Positions 1 through 8,900 of a stretch of 46,782 nt of DNA are shown piece by piece. The stretch is taken from positions 1 to 46,782 of IMG/VR virus record IMGVR_UViG_3300044675_005544. One strand, given 5' to 3'. The notes under the pieces were generated by a model, which was not told the DNA's origin, did not search any database, and worked only from the letters and a program-made list of their open reading frames with translations. How positions within the stretch are numbered: the stretch's first letter is position 1; each line of letters starts with the position of its first letter. The translations under genes were made by a program, and so were the position numbers. The DNA is from a virus.

Positions 1-427
1 CTTTCTTTTTCTTAGCCTCAGTGTCAAAAACTATTTTATCTGCTTTAGATATATTTTTATACCCAATCCCCCGTTTCCAAAGAATTGGATTAATATCCAT
101 GACCTTAAAACAATAACCCTGAACTATGCCCCAGGTGTAACCAATTATATAAGAAATAACTCTACTTGTTTGAAAATTTTGAATGTAAACTGATTGCTCA
201 ATAACAGTCATAGATGGGCTATATTTTTTACAAATTTCTTTAACACCACTATTGATTTCATTAAACTTTATAGAAATATCATTTGTTTTTGTAAATTTAA
301 TTTTTCCACAATCAAGCAATTTAAGACCATTATTAAAATCAATAACAGCCCAGCCCAAAGAATGAGAAGACGGGTCTATTGATAAAATTCTCTTGTCATG
401 GGCGCTAACTATATTTTTAAGATTCAT
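1..427 (-). CDS. RuvC-like Holliday junction resolvase (3' truncated by window edge)
   Basis: The frame is open from an ATG at 427 to the left window edge, so the C-terminus is missing. The translation has the RuvC/RNase H-fold opening strand ILSIDPSSHSLGWAVID, with the first acidic residue at D18, and a second catalytic-type acid in TVIEQS at E77. This is followed by a helix-rich stretch with ISYIIGYTWG, as in RuvC. RuvC enzymes cut four-way junctions, which fits neighbouring recombination genes (RecA-like, Cas4-like nuclease). The start overlaps the upstream stop in a TAATG junction, pointing to coupled translation. The remaining catalytic Asp residues of RuvC would lie outside the window, so activity cannot be judged. 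Confidence 0.75.
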   Translation of the reverse strand, partial: MNLKNIVSAHDKRILSIDPSSHSLGWAVIDFNNGLKLLDCGKIKFTKTNDISIKFNEINSGVKEICKKYSPSMTVIEQSVYIQNFQTSRVISYIIGYTWGIVQGYCFKVMDINPILWKRGIGYKNISKADKIVFDTEAKKKK

Positions 428-735
428 TACATGCTGTCCCTGACCGAGCCTTCTTCCCAGCCCCACCCAACTAGCCTTTGCACAAACCGCTCTCTTTTGC
501 ATTTCTCACATATATTTTCTTTATTATACCGTGATAATACAGTTTCACATTCTTTTGTTTTACAAATTCTTTTTTTATTTATATTAGCTTTTTTTTCATA
601 ATAGTTACTTAGCAATTTTGCATTTGTAACAATTCTTCTGCATTCTGCCGAACAATAAATACTATTATAAGATTTAGCCTTAAACGGTCTACTGCAATCT
701 AAATTTTTGCATGTCCTTTCGTCATCATTAATCAC
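427..735 (-). CDS. Small double zinc-finger protein
   Basis: I chose the GTG start at 735, preceded by GGGGAG a few bases upstream, rather than the longer frame that would run about 100 bases into the upstream nuclease gene. The 102-aa product has two Cys clusters: CKNLDCSRPF...YCSAECRR, resembling an FCS/MYM-type treble clef, and CKTKEC...ICEKCKRER. The rest is basic. Such proteins usually bind DNA or RNA or act as HNH-like remnants, but no catalytic His pair is visible. It overlaps the nuclease gene upstream by 8 bases and the resolvase downstream by 1 base. The specific function is unknown. Confidence 0.65.
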   Translation of the reverse strand: MINDDERTCKNLDCSRPFKAKSYNSIYCSAECRRIVTNAKLLSNYYEKKANINKKRICKTKECETVLSRYNKENICEKCKRERFVQRLVGWGWEEGSVRDSM

Positions 736-1468
736 TGTCTCCCCAGCATAAAGCAGACACATTACAATCCGAACAATGCTTAGATGTTCTCTTGTACGGT
801 CTGACAGGGATATTACCGCTAGTATAATTCCCATAAATATCTCTGTATTTCTTAAAGAGCTTGTCTATGAAAGCCTGGTCTTTTTCAATATAAATAGGAA
901 GAATTTCTTGATTGTTCTTACATTCATAAATAACAAAACCGCCATCTAGATTCAAGCACTCCATGTAAATCTGAGCTTGTCTGTAATGCTCATCCTTTGG
1001 CTTGTTGTACAGTTTTCTGTAATGGAATCCTTCTGAGCTAATTGATTTTAATTCAATCAATTTTTCTCCATGCCAGTTAATAATTCCATCTGCCGTTCCT
1101 TCAATCGGAGGCGATGAATAAGTAACAGGAATTTCTTCGGCTACCAAGATACCCATCTCTCTAAAATATCCGTACAATCTGTCATGAACAGCATGACCAT
1201 TATCAAAAATTCTAAGCGTTTGCGCTCTAAAGTCTGGAGTTACACTGACTCCATCAAACATATAATACCAATAGCGTGAACATTGGTTGGTATAGCTTGG
1301 GTGGAACCCCTTGACTTTTTTGAATTCTGGCTTATTTCTTTCCGTCAAACTTTCGTCAATAGCTTTATTTAAACTATCTACCAACTGAGCGGTAGTAAAG
1401 CTCTCCTCTGGAACTTCCACTGCAACTTCTACTGGCTTTGGGTTCCTCAATACTTTTAGTGATTTCAT
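728..1468 (-). CDS. Cas4/RecB-like PD-(D/E)XK exonuclease
   Basis: The 246-aa protein carries the RecB-nuclease signature: GTADGI (motif II Asp), IELKS (motif III E-x-K) and QAQIY (the QxxxY motif). A C-terminal cysteine group, CSDCNVSALCW, together with a Cys near residue 63 resembles the four-Cys Fe-S cluster of Cas4/AddB-type nucleases. The family resects or degrades DNA ends in recombination or replication. No cas1, cas2 or repeat array is nearby, so a phage recombination role is more likely than CRISPR adaptation. The start is an ATG in a TAATG junction with the preceding gene. Confidence 0.8.
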   Translation of the reverse strand: MKSLKVLRNPKPVEVAVEVPEESFTTAQLVDSLNKAIDESLTERNKPEFKKVKGFHPSYTNQCSRYWYYMFDGVSVTPDFRAQTLRIFDNGHAVHDRLYGYFREMGILVAEEIPVTYSSPPIEGTADGIINWHGEKLIELKSISSEGFHYRKLYNKPKDEHYRQAQIYMECLNLDGGFVIYECKNNQEILPIYIEKDQAFIDKLFKKYRDIYGNYTSGNIPVRPYKRTSKHCSDCNVSALCWGDSD

Positions 1469-1785
1469 TACATTCCGCCTTTCGCAGCGAGTTTAAGTGC
1501 ATTTATGTTTTCACCTAATGCTTCATACATGGTCTTCCATATATCATTAACAAACTTATCTTGATCATTCATAACCGCAGACTTTCTTTTAAAAGCTTGT
1601 GATTTAATAATCATCAATGTTCTATACGCTGCTAATATATTAGCATACTTAACAGCCTGCCCGCCTAGATAATGGTCTGGGTTATGGATAATGTCTTCAA
1701 CTATCCTTATACATTCTACAAACTCCTCTGCTTTATCGCCCATTTGCTCAGCAAGAACTTCTTTATTAATTATAATATCTGGCAT
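1468..1785 (-). CDS. Hypothetical helical protein, 105 aa
   Basis: I do not recognise this family. The product is predominantly helical by composition, with amphipathic segments and no Cys cluster, membrane segment or catalytic motif. It lies directly before the Cas4-like nuclease and shares a TAATG junction at each end, so it is probably made in step with the nuclease. It could be a nuclease partner or regulator, but that rests only on position. Confidence 0.7.
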   Translation of the reverse strand: MPDIIINKEVLAEQMGDKAEEFVECIRIVEDIIHNPDHYLGGQAVKYANILAAYRTLMIIKSQAFKRKSAVMNDQDKFVNDIWKTMYEALGENINALKLAAKGGM

Positions 1786-1961
1786 TACATATCCTTTCTA
1801 AGATCTTCTGTTTTAACTAAAGCTTGATATGGCGGATAGACTTTTGCAATCCCAACAAACCAAAATATAAGATTTACACCAATGGCAAATTCATCATGAT
1901 CAAGGTTTATACCAAGACTCTTGTGACCAGATAGTTTATCGCAACAAAATTTAAACTTCAT
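1785..1961 (-). CDS. Small hypothetical protein, 58 aa
   Basis: This short frame fills the gap between its neighbours. Its ATG at 1961 follows an AGGAAG ribosome binding site at good spacing, and its stop forms TAATG with the next start. The product has two adjacent Cys near the start (FCCDK) and a single hydrophobic stretch, FAIGVNLIFWFVGIAKV, which may be a short membrane-associated helix. It overlaps the end of the upstream gene by 11 bases. No family is recognised. Confidence 0.6.
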   Translation of the reverse strand: MKFKFCCDKLSGHKSLGINLDHDEFAIGVNLIFWFVGIAKVYPPYQALVKTEDLRKDM

Positions 1962-2253
1962 ATTCGCTTCCTTTAATTAAATCCTGGAGTACATCCCAAT
2001 CAATTATAGCGACTTTTGTTTGGGAATTCTCACCAAACACAACGGAAATACACGGGTATTTATAATTAGCGTTAAAAGCGTCTTTTCTCATCTTCTCCCA
2101 GGCTTTGAGAGTTAGCGTAAAAGTTTTTTCATTATGCTTGTAATCAACTAAAAACTTGTGAAGAGAGGCATCGCCTTTCTTAAGCCCACGACCTGAATTC
2201 TTGACAGCTTTTGCTTTGTCACGCTTAATTTCTTCTTTTTCAGTTCTTTTCAC
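1951..2253 (-). CDS. Putative small PD-(D/E)XK-type nuclease (resolvase-like)
   Basis: The 100-aa protein starts with a basic segment and then reads SGRGLKKGDA...FLVDYKHNEKTFTLTLKAWEKM, ending with a V-x-IIDWD strand. The order GD...(V/L)DYK followed by a conserved WEKM-like helix resembles small phage Holliday-junction resolvase/VRR-type nucleases, in which D and D-x-K residues bind metal. The match is by pattern only. The start is GTG with a weak ribosome binding site and lies inside the end of the upstream gene, so translation probably depends on coupling. Confidence 0.5.
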   Translation of the reverse strand: MKRTEKEEIKRDKAKAVKNSGRGLKKGDASLHKFLVDYKHNEKTFTLTLKAWEKMRKDAFNANYKYPCISVVFGENSQTKVAIIDWDVLQDLIKGSEYEV

Positions 2254-2395
2254 TAATAAGTTCTTTCAGTCGGTCTCGGTCAGATTTCATTAGAATGTAT
2301 TGTACACGAAGAATTGCAAGTCTGTTTTCATTTTCTTCAATTCTTTTCTTTAAATCATTAATTTCTTTAGCATAATCCATTTTCTTTTTAAACAT
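2240..2395 (-). CDS. Small coiled-coil protein, 51 aa
   Basis: I place the start at the ATG at 2395 because AGGTGG sits at the right distance before it; the longer frame has no such signal. The product is almost wholly a charged coiled coil (heptads through NDLKKRIEENENRLAIL and following). It has no enzymatic motif. The end overlaps the next gene by 14 bases. It may dimerise or act as a small adaptor; function unknown. Confidence 0.6.
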   Translation of the reverse strand: MFKKKMDYAKEINDLKKRIEENENRLAILRVQYILMKSDRDRLKELISEKN

Positions 2396-2405
2396 AATAA
2401 ACCAC

Positions 2406-2501
2406 CTAATCATCCTCAGACTCCTTATCACCACACTCAGGGTTTTCGGGGATGGGCTTGGGACAGAAGCATTTATAGGATCTCACACCTATGATAATCA
2501 T
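2406..2501 (-). CDS. Mini-protein, 31 aa, Cys-containing
   Basis: A 31-codon frame follows a textbook ribosome binding site, TTAGGAGAG, with seven bases before ATG at 2501. The product reads MIIIGVRSYKCFCPKP then an acidic tail with one more Cys. CFC plus a later C could form part of a metal site, but three Cys are too few for a clear zinc ribbon. It fills the gap between the glycosyltransferase and the coiled-coil gene. It is supported mainly by the ribosome binding site and tight packing. Confidence 0.5.
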   Translation of the reverse strand: MIIIGVRSYKCFCPKPIPENPECGDKESEDD

Positions 2502-2505
2502 GCAA

Positions 2506-3747
2506 TCACTCTCCTAAGTGTTTCGTAATCTCTTGGTCTGTTGGTTGTCTAAAATTAGAATTCATAATTAAATAATTATATTCTTCGTCAGACACCTTCT
2601 GCACTGGATTTTCTTTTGAAAATTTTATACCAGAGCTTGTGCTATACCCAGAGCCTCTTTGAAAATATATATATTTCGCCCTAGACACTTTGCCCACAGG
2701 CTCAAACATTTCCACCCCAACACGCTTGATCAAAGATTTAAGCATCTTATCGCATTGAGATTGCCAGTTGTATTCTTTAATAACTCTAGGGGCTTGTTTG
2801 TAATAATAATCGCACTGAGCATCAAATTCCTCAACCGCTTTTCTCATCAACTCAACAGTTGATTCTAAGCTTGGTATGATTACATCTCCAGTGTGATAGC
2901 CAGAATGTTGCGTTCTGCCGAGTGTTGATTCAATAATATTGCTACCGAGATATTTTTCGTAGGTACACCATCTACTTGTTGAGATTGTAGGCATACCTGT
3001 AGCCAAAGCTTGAAGAGGTATCAACCCAAACCCCTCGCCCTCTGTAGGATAGACTAGAATATCATGCTGATGATATAAATCAACCATCTCCTCTTGAGTT
3101 AGTGTTTTAAATATCTTTCCTATGTTTGGCTCTGATTCTTTAGTATTAAATAAATTCATAACACTGTAACCATCATTACTATGGTATTTAAGAGTCAACT
3201 CAACACCCTTATTGTTTTTAAACAGCTTAAGAAAAGCCTCTTCAACAAGGTCAGCCCTCTTGCGTAGGCTGCCTGAATCAACATGTAAAAACTTTATCTT
3301 GCCCCGATTGCCTCGTTTAAACGGCTTCCACATATCGTCAATGCCAAGTTCAAATACATATGTAGGGACATTTACCCCAGAATTTGCAACAGCATCTGCG
3401 GAGAATTGGTTGCCTACCCAGATTTCATCAAATGTTTTCATGGTGGGAATCCACCAATCCCAAGCCTTTGTAGCTTCTAAGTATGTGCCATTAATCTTAT
3501 ATTGGTGATCATGGTGTTTCTTAAACCCTGGCTGCCTAAAATCATGACCAGTGACGGGGTTATGCCATTCTGGTTCCATATAAAACATTTGAATCTGAGC
3601 GGATGGGTCATTATCCACGACTTCTAATTGTTTACCACGATAAGTAAACTGATTAAAATGTTTTACAATATTGTCGTAGCCATAAGCATACCCAAACACA
3701 CCGCCCGCATCTTTAATATGCTGATCAGTATGAATTGAAAATATCAA
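2506..3747 (-). CDS. GT-B fold glycosyltransferase (GT4-like)
   Basis: The 413-aa product has the C-terminal signature of retaining GT-B enzymes: DILVYPTEGEGFGLIPLQAL, with the E-x7-E type spacing that binds the nucleotide sugar, followed by ATGMPTISTS. An earlier IKFLHVDSGS strand opens the second Rossmann domain. It transfers a sugar from an activated donor to an unknown acceptor, perhaps DNA bases, virion proteins or host surface glycans. The start is TTG, chosen because GAGGTG precedes it and no ATG is close. It lies downstream of a recA-like gene, and a GT2 enzyme and a cytidylyltransferase are nearby. Confidence 0.82.
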   Translation of the reverse strand: MIFSIHTDQHIKDAGGVFGYAYGYDNIVKHFNQFTYRGKQLEVVDNDPSAQIQMFYMEPEWHNPVTGHDFRQPGFKKHHDHQYKINGTYLEATKAWDWWIPTMKTFDEIWVGNQFSADAVANSGVNVPTYVFELGIDDMWKPFKRGNRGKIKFLHVDSGSLRKRADLVEEAFLKLFKNNKGVELTLKYHSNDGYSVMNLFNTKESEPNIGKIFKTLTQEEMVDLYHQHDILVYPTEGEGFGLIPLQALATGMPTISTSRWCTYEKYLGSNIIESTLGRTQHSGYHTGDVIIPSLESTVELMRKAVEEFDAQCDYYYKQAPRVIKEYNWQSQCDKMLKSLIKRVGVEMFEPVGKVSRAKYIYFQRGSGYSTSSGIKFSKENPVQKVSDEEYNYLIMNSNFRQPTDQEITKHLGE

Positions 3748-3900
3748 TTACAACACCTCTTTTTTCAGCGCTTCCCACGCTTCATCAACCTTCTTTTTTA
3801 GATGAGATGTATCAGTCTCTGGGTATGCGCTGAGGTATGCATCCTCAGCTTTTACATAATTACGAACTATTTCTCGCAACCGCTTGAAATCATCACTCAT
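3748..3900 (-). CDS. Small hypothetical protein, 50 aa
   Basis: The ATG at 3900 overlaps the RecA-like stop (ATGA), and the frame ends right before the TTG of the glycosyltransferase. The product is a charged helical peptide (begins MSDDFKRLREIV, with LKKKVDEAWEALKK near the end). No family is recognised. Exact fit between two genes and the coupled start are the support. Confidence 0.6.
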   Translation of the reverse strand: MSDDFKRLREIVRNYVKAEDAYLSAYPETDTSHLKKKVDEAWEALKKEVL

Positions 3901-4811
3901 GAGTTAATCCTTTTAAAAATCTCTTTAACTTGTTTGTCAGTCAATTCAATCGCACCCATACCATTCCACTTGCTTTCTTCATAATTATACCAAGCACCTT
4001 TGCGTTGGATAATATCCATTTCAATAGCAATATCAATAATCTCACGCTCTTGGTCAATCCTACCCTCTTGTGGGAGAACATAGTAATAGCCTGTTGCGCC
4101 GATTGTAGGAATTTGTTTTGTTTTTTCAACAGTCCAGGTCGCTCGTTGCGAGGTAATCATGTTGTTCTCTTCACGCTCCATTTCACTCTTTGACATTGAA
4201 AGAAACAGCTTGACGATGTTGTGCATGTTGTGATGAACCGTGTTTCCCATCTTGGCTTTTGTTACCGCAAACATTCCGCTCAAGTCAACTGTTTGGTGAG
4301 CAACGAATAGCATAATGTTACGCTCTTTATGAAGATAGTTCACTAGCTTCTGTAATAGGTATCCCTGCGAGCGTGACTGCAAGCCCATTGCTTTACCGCC
4401 TTCAGGCTTATCGTAAAACTCTTCCTTAATGATGTTAGATAGTGAGTCAAACAAGAAGATGTGCTTCTCCTTGTCATCTGTCAAATACCCAATCAAGTTC
4501 TTCATAATGTCTTCTACGATGGTAGATTGGATGATTACTACATCCTCAATGTTTATGCCGCACTTAGCTGCATACGCATCATTATATGATGACTCCGAAT
4601 CAATGATAACAGGGCGATACCCAAGCTTTTGAGCTTCAGCAATAATGCGAAAACACATGGTTGTCTTACCTACCGATGGCGTACCCCAGAATAAATGAGT
4701 CGCACCAGTATTAAGACCACCGCCTAAAGCACGATTTAAACCGATGCTAGGGGTTGGAATAACATCATGAATAGGCATTGTCTGCCCTTTGCGTTTATCT
4801 ACAATTAACAT
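3897..4811 (-). CDS. RecA/UvsX-like recombinase
   Basis: The 304-aa protein has the RecA core: Walker A GTPSVGKTT near residue 45, YRPVIIDSESSY, Walker B HIFLFDSLS, and FVAHQTVD corresponding to the end of the L1/Q-motif region. It lacks the full C-terminal domain of bacterial RecA, as is usual for phage versions. It would pair ssDNA with homologous duplex during recombination-dependent replication or repair. An AAGGAG ribosome binding site precedes the ATG at 4811. It could also be viewed as a RadA/DnaB-like ATPase, but the presence of a separate helicase argues for recombinase. Confidence 0.8.
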   Translation of the reverse strand: MLIVDKRKGQTMPIHDVIPTPSIGLNRALGGGLNTGATHLFWGTPSVGKTTMCFRIIAEAQKLGYRPVIIDSESSYNDAYAAKCGINIEDVVIIQSTIVEDIMKNLIGYLTDDKEKHIFLFDSLSNIIKEEFYDKPEGGKAMGLQSRSQGYLLQKLVNYLHKERNIMLFVAHQTVDLSGMFAVTKAKMGNTVHHNMHNIVKLFLSMSKSEMEREENNMITSQRATWTVEKTKQIPTIGATGYYYVLPQEGRIDQEREIIDIAIEMDIIQRKGAWYNYEESKWNGMGAIELTDKQVKEIFKRINS

Positions 4812-4820
4812 ATTTCTCCT

Positions 4821-5255
4821 TTATTGAAACATTCTATCTAGAATTCTTGATTTAATAATTGTTGTTGAAATGTGCTCGCTATACGGAACAAAGATTACTT
4901 TAATGTTATGTTCATCAAGCCATTCCTGGGTGAAGCCCATTTGCTTATGGTAATCCTTAGTCTCCCAATCTGAACCAACAACAATGACATCTGCTTTCGC
5001 CTCTAGGATAGCAGGTTTTGAATCAGCCCCACCTGTGTTAATGATAACCTTGTCCACCCATTTGCAAGAAGATACAACTTCCATTCTTTCAAATAATTCA
5101 CAAATTGGCGGTTCTTTATACTGGGAGCAGAATTCACTTGGGTTAACCGACACCACTACTTGACCACCGACACCAGCTATGTTCTTACATCTCTCTAGTA
5201 ATCGGCTATGACCCGAATGAAATAGATCAAATGTTCCACCTGTGTATACAATCAT
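4821..5255 (-). CDS. Cytidylyltransferase-like nucleotidyltransferase (TagD/RfaE-C type)
   Basis: The 144-aa protein begins with the nucleotidyltransferase signature TGGTFDLFHSGH (HxGH motif) and ends with the partner motif ISTTIIKSRI (S-T-x-I-K). These define glycerol-3-phosphate cytidylyltransferases and related enzymes that activate a phosphate compound with CTP or ATP. The length matches TagD. Its ATG overlaps the GT2 stop, and a second glycosyltransferase lies nearby, suggesting that it makes an activated donor (CDP- or ADP-linked) for these transferases. The exact substrate cannot be read from sequence. Confidence 0.82.
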   Translation of the reverse strand: MIVYTGGTFDLFHSGHSRLLERCKNIAGVGGQVVVSVNPSEFCSQYKEPPICELFERMEVVSSCKWVDKVIINTGGADSKPAILEAKADVIVVGSDWETKDYHKQMGFTQEWLDEHNIKVIFVPYSEHISTTIIKSRILDRMFQ

Positions 5256-5974
5256 TTTTTCTCCATTGACGCACTAACGAAATTCCATTTATTTGCATTG
5301 TGAAATGTAAACTTCTCAACCCCATCAATATCAGAAAGAGCATCGCAGTATTCAAACATCACATTGTCAAAATCTTTAAATTCAAAAAGATTTGTATCAT
5401 TTACTAAAACAGTTGGAATATTCGGGATACTTACTGTTTTGCAATTAATTCCAGACCAAGCTAAAACATTCCTTGAGTCAAGATACTTTGTCCCAATTTT
5501 AAAATCCATCACATCTCTTTTCCAAATATTCATACTTGCTAATGTCGCAGCAATCACATACGATTTATCATTAAGGCTGTTTATCAATTCAACCATTGTA
5601 CCAGAAAAACCAGGCTTTAATTCTCCAGAGTAAGGGGCGTATTGCATTATTCTATCAACACCATTTAACATAGGCAGTAATGTCGCAATAGCACCTGGGA
5701 GCAGAACATCATCATCACCCAGCACCCACACATACTCACCAGTTCCAGATGTTAGTCCATGCAGGCAATTGCCATCACAACCTATGTTTTGCTTTCTTAC
5801 TGAATACTCTGTTATGTATTCCCTGTACGGGTATAAAAGATCGCCAGCAAAAGCATCTTGGTCGTTGTCAGATATAATTAATTCAATATCATTTGTAAAT
5901 TGATTAATAATACTCTCCACACACTGCACAACTGATTCACGCTTGTATGTTGGTATGTAAATAGTTAGAGGCAC
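5252..5974 (-). CDS. Family 2 glycosyltransferase
   Basis: A typical GT-A N-terminus is visible: PLTIYIPTYKRES, then IELIISDNDQ and the metal-binding WVLGDDDVLLPG (DxD type). The 240-aa length equals a bare catalytic domain without membrane segments. The GTG start at 5974 overlaps the polymerase stop and is preceded by AAGGAGAG. Acceptor and donor are unknown. It forms a unit with the cytidylyltransferase that follows (4-base overlap). Confidence 0.82.
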   Translation of the reverse strand: MPLTIYIPTYKRESVVQCVESIINQFTNDIELIISDNDQDAFAGDLLYPYREYITEYSVRKQNIGCDGNCLHGLTSGTGEYVWVLGDDDVLLPGAIATLLPMLNGVDRIMQYAPYSGELKPGFSGTMVELINSLNDKSYVIAATLASMNIWKRDVMDFKIGTKYLDSRNVLAWSGINCKTVSIPNIPTVLVNDTNLFEFKDFDNVMFEYCDALSDIDGVEKFTFHNANKWNFVSASMEKK

Positions 5975-8900
5975 TACACGCTCTCCTTGACAAGGTTTTT
6001 CCTCTTTACATAATCATCTACAGTAATAATTTTATCTGCCGCTTCAAGCTTGTAAGAGTCAAGACGGTTGAGAGTATCCTTGTCCTCAACCTTTGACAGA
6101 CGAACTGCATACCATTCGCCTTCCTTAAGTATCTGCTTAACCTTTTTGTAAACTGCAGCGAATATCACGATCTTAAAGAACTGCTTACCATCCCAGCAGT
6201 AAACGCTAGCCATTTCCTTACCAGATGAGGTAATAAAGTTTCTAATGTTGAAAATGTAGGCAAGAGTTTTCTCATCAGTTACATAACCAATGCCATGTTC
6301 ATATAGCCATGAATACTTATGATCAGTACCAGCTTTTTTCATCATCATGATATTAAACAGCCTAGAATCTTCTGCTTGATACACATCACAATACGCATGT
6401 AGAGTTCTATCGCCAATCAGCGCATAAACATAGTCTCTCTGTGCCAGTTCAGTATTGCGCTCACCAAACACAGTGCAAGAGCCTGAGTGGTCTTCAAACT
6501 CCACCCGCAAATAGCCAGTAGCTTTCTTTGTAGAGCGCACTACAGCTTTAATGAGAGTAATACTTGACATTGTTTCATGAAATTCATCTGCGTTCTCTAC
6601 GAACTCATCAATAGCAGTCTTGTGCTGATTAGCCGCAATTGGGAACCCAAGAATTGGCAGGTAGTACTTTTCATTATCAAATTGCGATACATGCCCGATT
6701 GATTCAAACGCACCAACCTTATCCAAGTTCTCTCTAAGCGGAGCTTTGACAGCCGACTTAGAACACTTATGACTAAACTCTTCAAATGAATTGAATGGTC
6801 GCTTAGTTGTGATTTCTTTGATCGCACTAGTACCACATCCAGTGACATTGGCAAGACCAAAGCGAATCCCTTCGTCTTCTCCTGGGAGTGACATTGAAAA
6901 GAACTCTTCTGATTTATTAATGTCAGGAGCGTAGATTTTCAATCCAAGCCTCTGTGCTTCCATCAAGTAAGCGGTGATCTTGTCAGATGCAGACTCATTG
7001 TAAAGAAGCGCCCATATGAATTCAAGAGGGTAGTTGATTTTCAACCACATTGTCTGATATGACATGAGTGAGTAAGCAACAGCGTGTGATTTGTTAAACA
7101 TATACAACGCTGACATTTCAAACTCAGACCAGATCTTTTCAGATTGTGCTGGAGTGAGATACTTGTTATTTACGAACTTCTCTTTGTACTTATCAAAGCC
7201 AGCTACATCTCGCTTCTTACCAATGATCTTGCGCAACGAGTCGGCTTCTGACCAAGTAAAGTCAGCAAGTAGCACAGCCATTTGCATGAGTTGCTCTTGG
7301 AAGATCACAGTACCGTAAGTCTCTTCCAAGATTTCCCGTACTACTTCGTCAGGGTACTTAGGCTTAGTGACTCCCTTTTTGCAATCAATATATTTCTGCC
7401 CTTGTGAAAGCAAGGCTCCAGGTCTAACCAATGCGTTAGATACAACAAGGTCATTAAAGTTGTCAATACCCATTCTTTCAATGAGGTTTCTATAAGCAGC
7501 CGCATCAGCCTGAAAGATACCAACAGTGTTAATATTATTGAAGTTTTCAAACACTTTATGGTCATCCAGCTTCAACGATTGAGCCCTCACATCCAGCCCC
7601 AGACGCTCCTGGATCTTTGCTAAGCAATCTTTAATCACAGATACGGTCTTTAGACCCAAAACATCTATTTTAATAAGCCCAACGGCTTCGGCATCTTCCA
7701 TCGCAAAAGCGGTAACAGCCGAACGGTCTCCACCCTGAGAGTCTTTACGAGATTCAACGGGGCAAACATCGGTCAACGGAACGGAAGAAACGACCATTCC
7801 AGCCGCATGGACTCCAGCGGTACGAATGCGATTTTCCAACCTTGATGCCAACGGTACAACATCGGGATACTTCTTGATAAAGACCTTGCCTTTTTCGGTG
7901 GCTTTAAGCTCATCAATGGTTTCAAAAAACGGAGTGACCGAGTTGATTTCGGCAAAGGGAACTTGTAGCACTCTCGCAACATCTTTAACCGCACTCTTTG
8001 ATTTGAAAGTACCATAGATAGAAATTGCCGCTACATTATCTTTGCCCCAGCGAGTGGCGAGATAAGTTTTAACCTCATCACGGCGCTTGTCCTCAAAGTC
8101 CAAGTCAATGTCGGGATAGTCGTTACGCTCAGGATTAATAAAGCGAGCGAACAGCAAATTGTATTTGATTGGATCAACTTGCGTAATGTCCAACAAAAAC
8201 GCCATGACGCTACCGCCAACAGACCCACGACCCGTACCACGACCAATGCCGTTGTTGTCAGCCCACTTCACCAAATCCCATACAATCAAAAAGTAATCCG
8301 CAAAGCCGAGTTGCTTAATGATGCCCAACTCTTCATCAAGACGCTTCACATAAACTTCATCATTAATCCCCAGCTCTTGCAAACGGAATTTTGTAATCTC
8401 AGCCAAGTAATCATCCGAGTTCATGGACTTCATATACTTCGGCAACAGGTTCTTCCGCTTTTCCATCCGAGCCGTACACTTCTCCGCAACTTCCATCGTA
8501 TTTTCCAGAATGTCAATTCTGTCGTAGCCAGCATCTTTGAACCAAGAAGCCACCTCATCAGCACCAGCCACATACGGGTTAATATCATCAAACCTAAGAT
8601 GCCTGTTAGGATACATATTGTTGATTTTTGCCACCATATCAAGGGATGGGTTGTGCAAGCAATCAGCATGGTCCTTAGCATGGCGTTGATCTGCGGCAGA
8701 TAGGCTTGGGTATTGTGAAAGCATTAGCAAGACCTCTTCACAGCCCTTGTCTTTACGACTGGGGAAATGACAATCAGCAGTAGCCAGTACAGGTCGGTTA
8801 TAGGTGTCTGCTAATTGGATTAACCCGTCATTTATATGCTTAGGGTTCCAGGATTGAATTTCAAAGTAGAAATCATCTTTAAATATCTTTATAAATCTTT

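Noticed and set aside
194-601. Plus-strand open frames at the left edge
   Set aside because: They are antisense to the RuvC-like and zinc-finger genes, which have recognisable motifs.
728-1468. Cas4-like nuclease as a sign of a CRISPR system
   Set aside because: No repeat array, cas1 or cas2 is present; phage recombination genes surround it.
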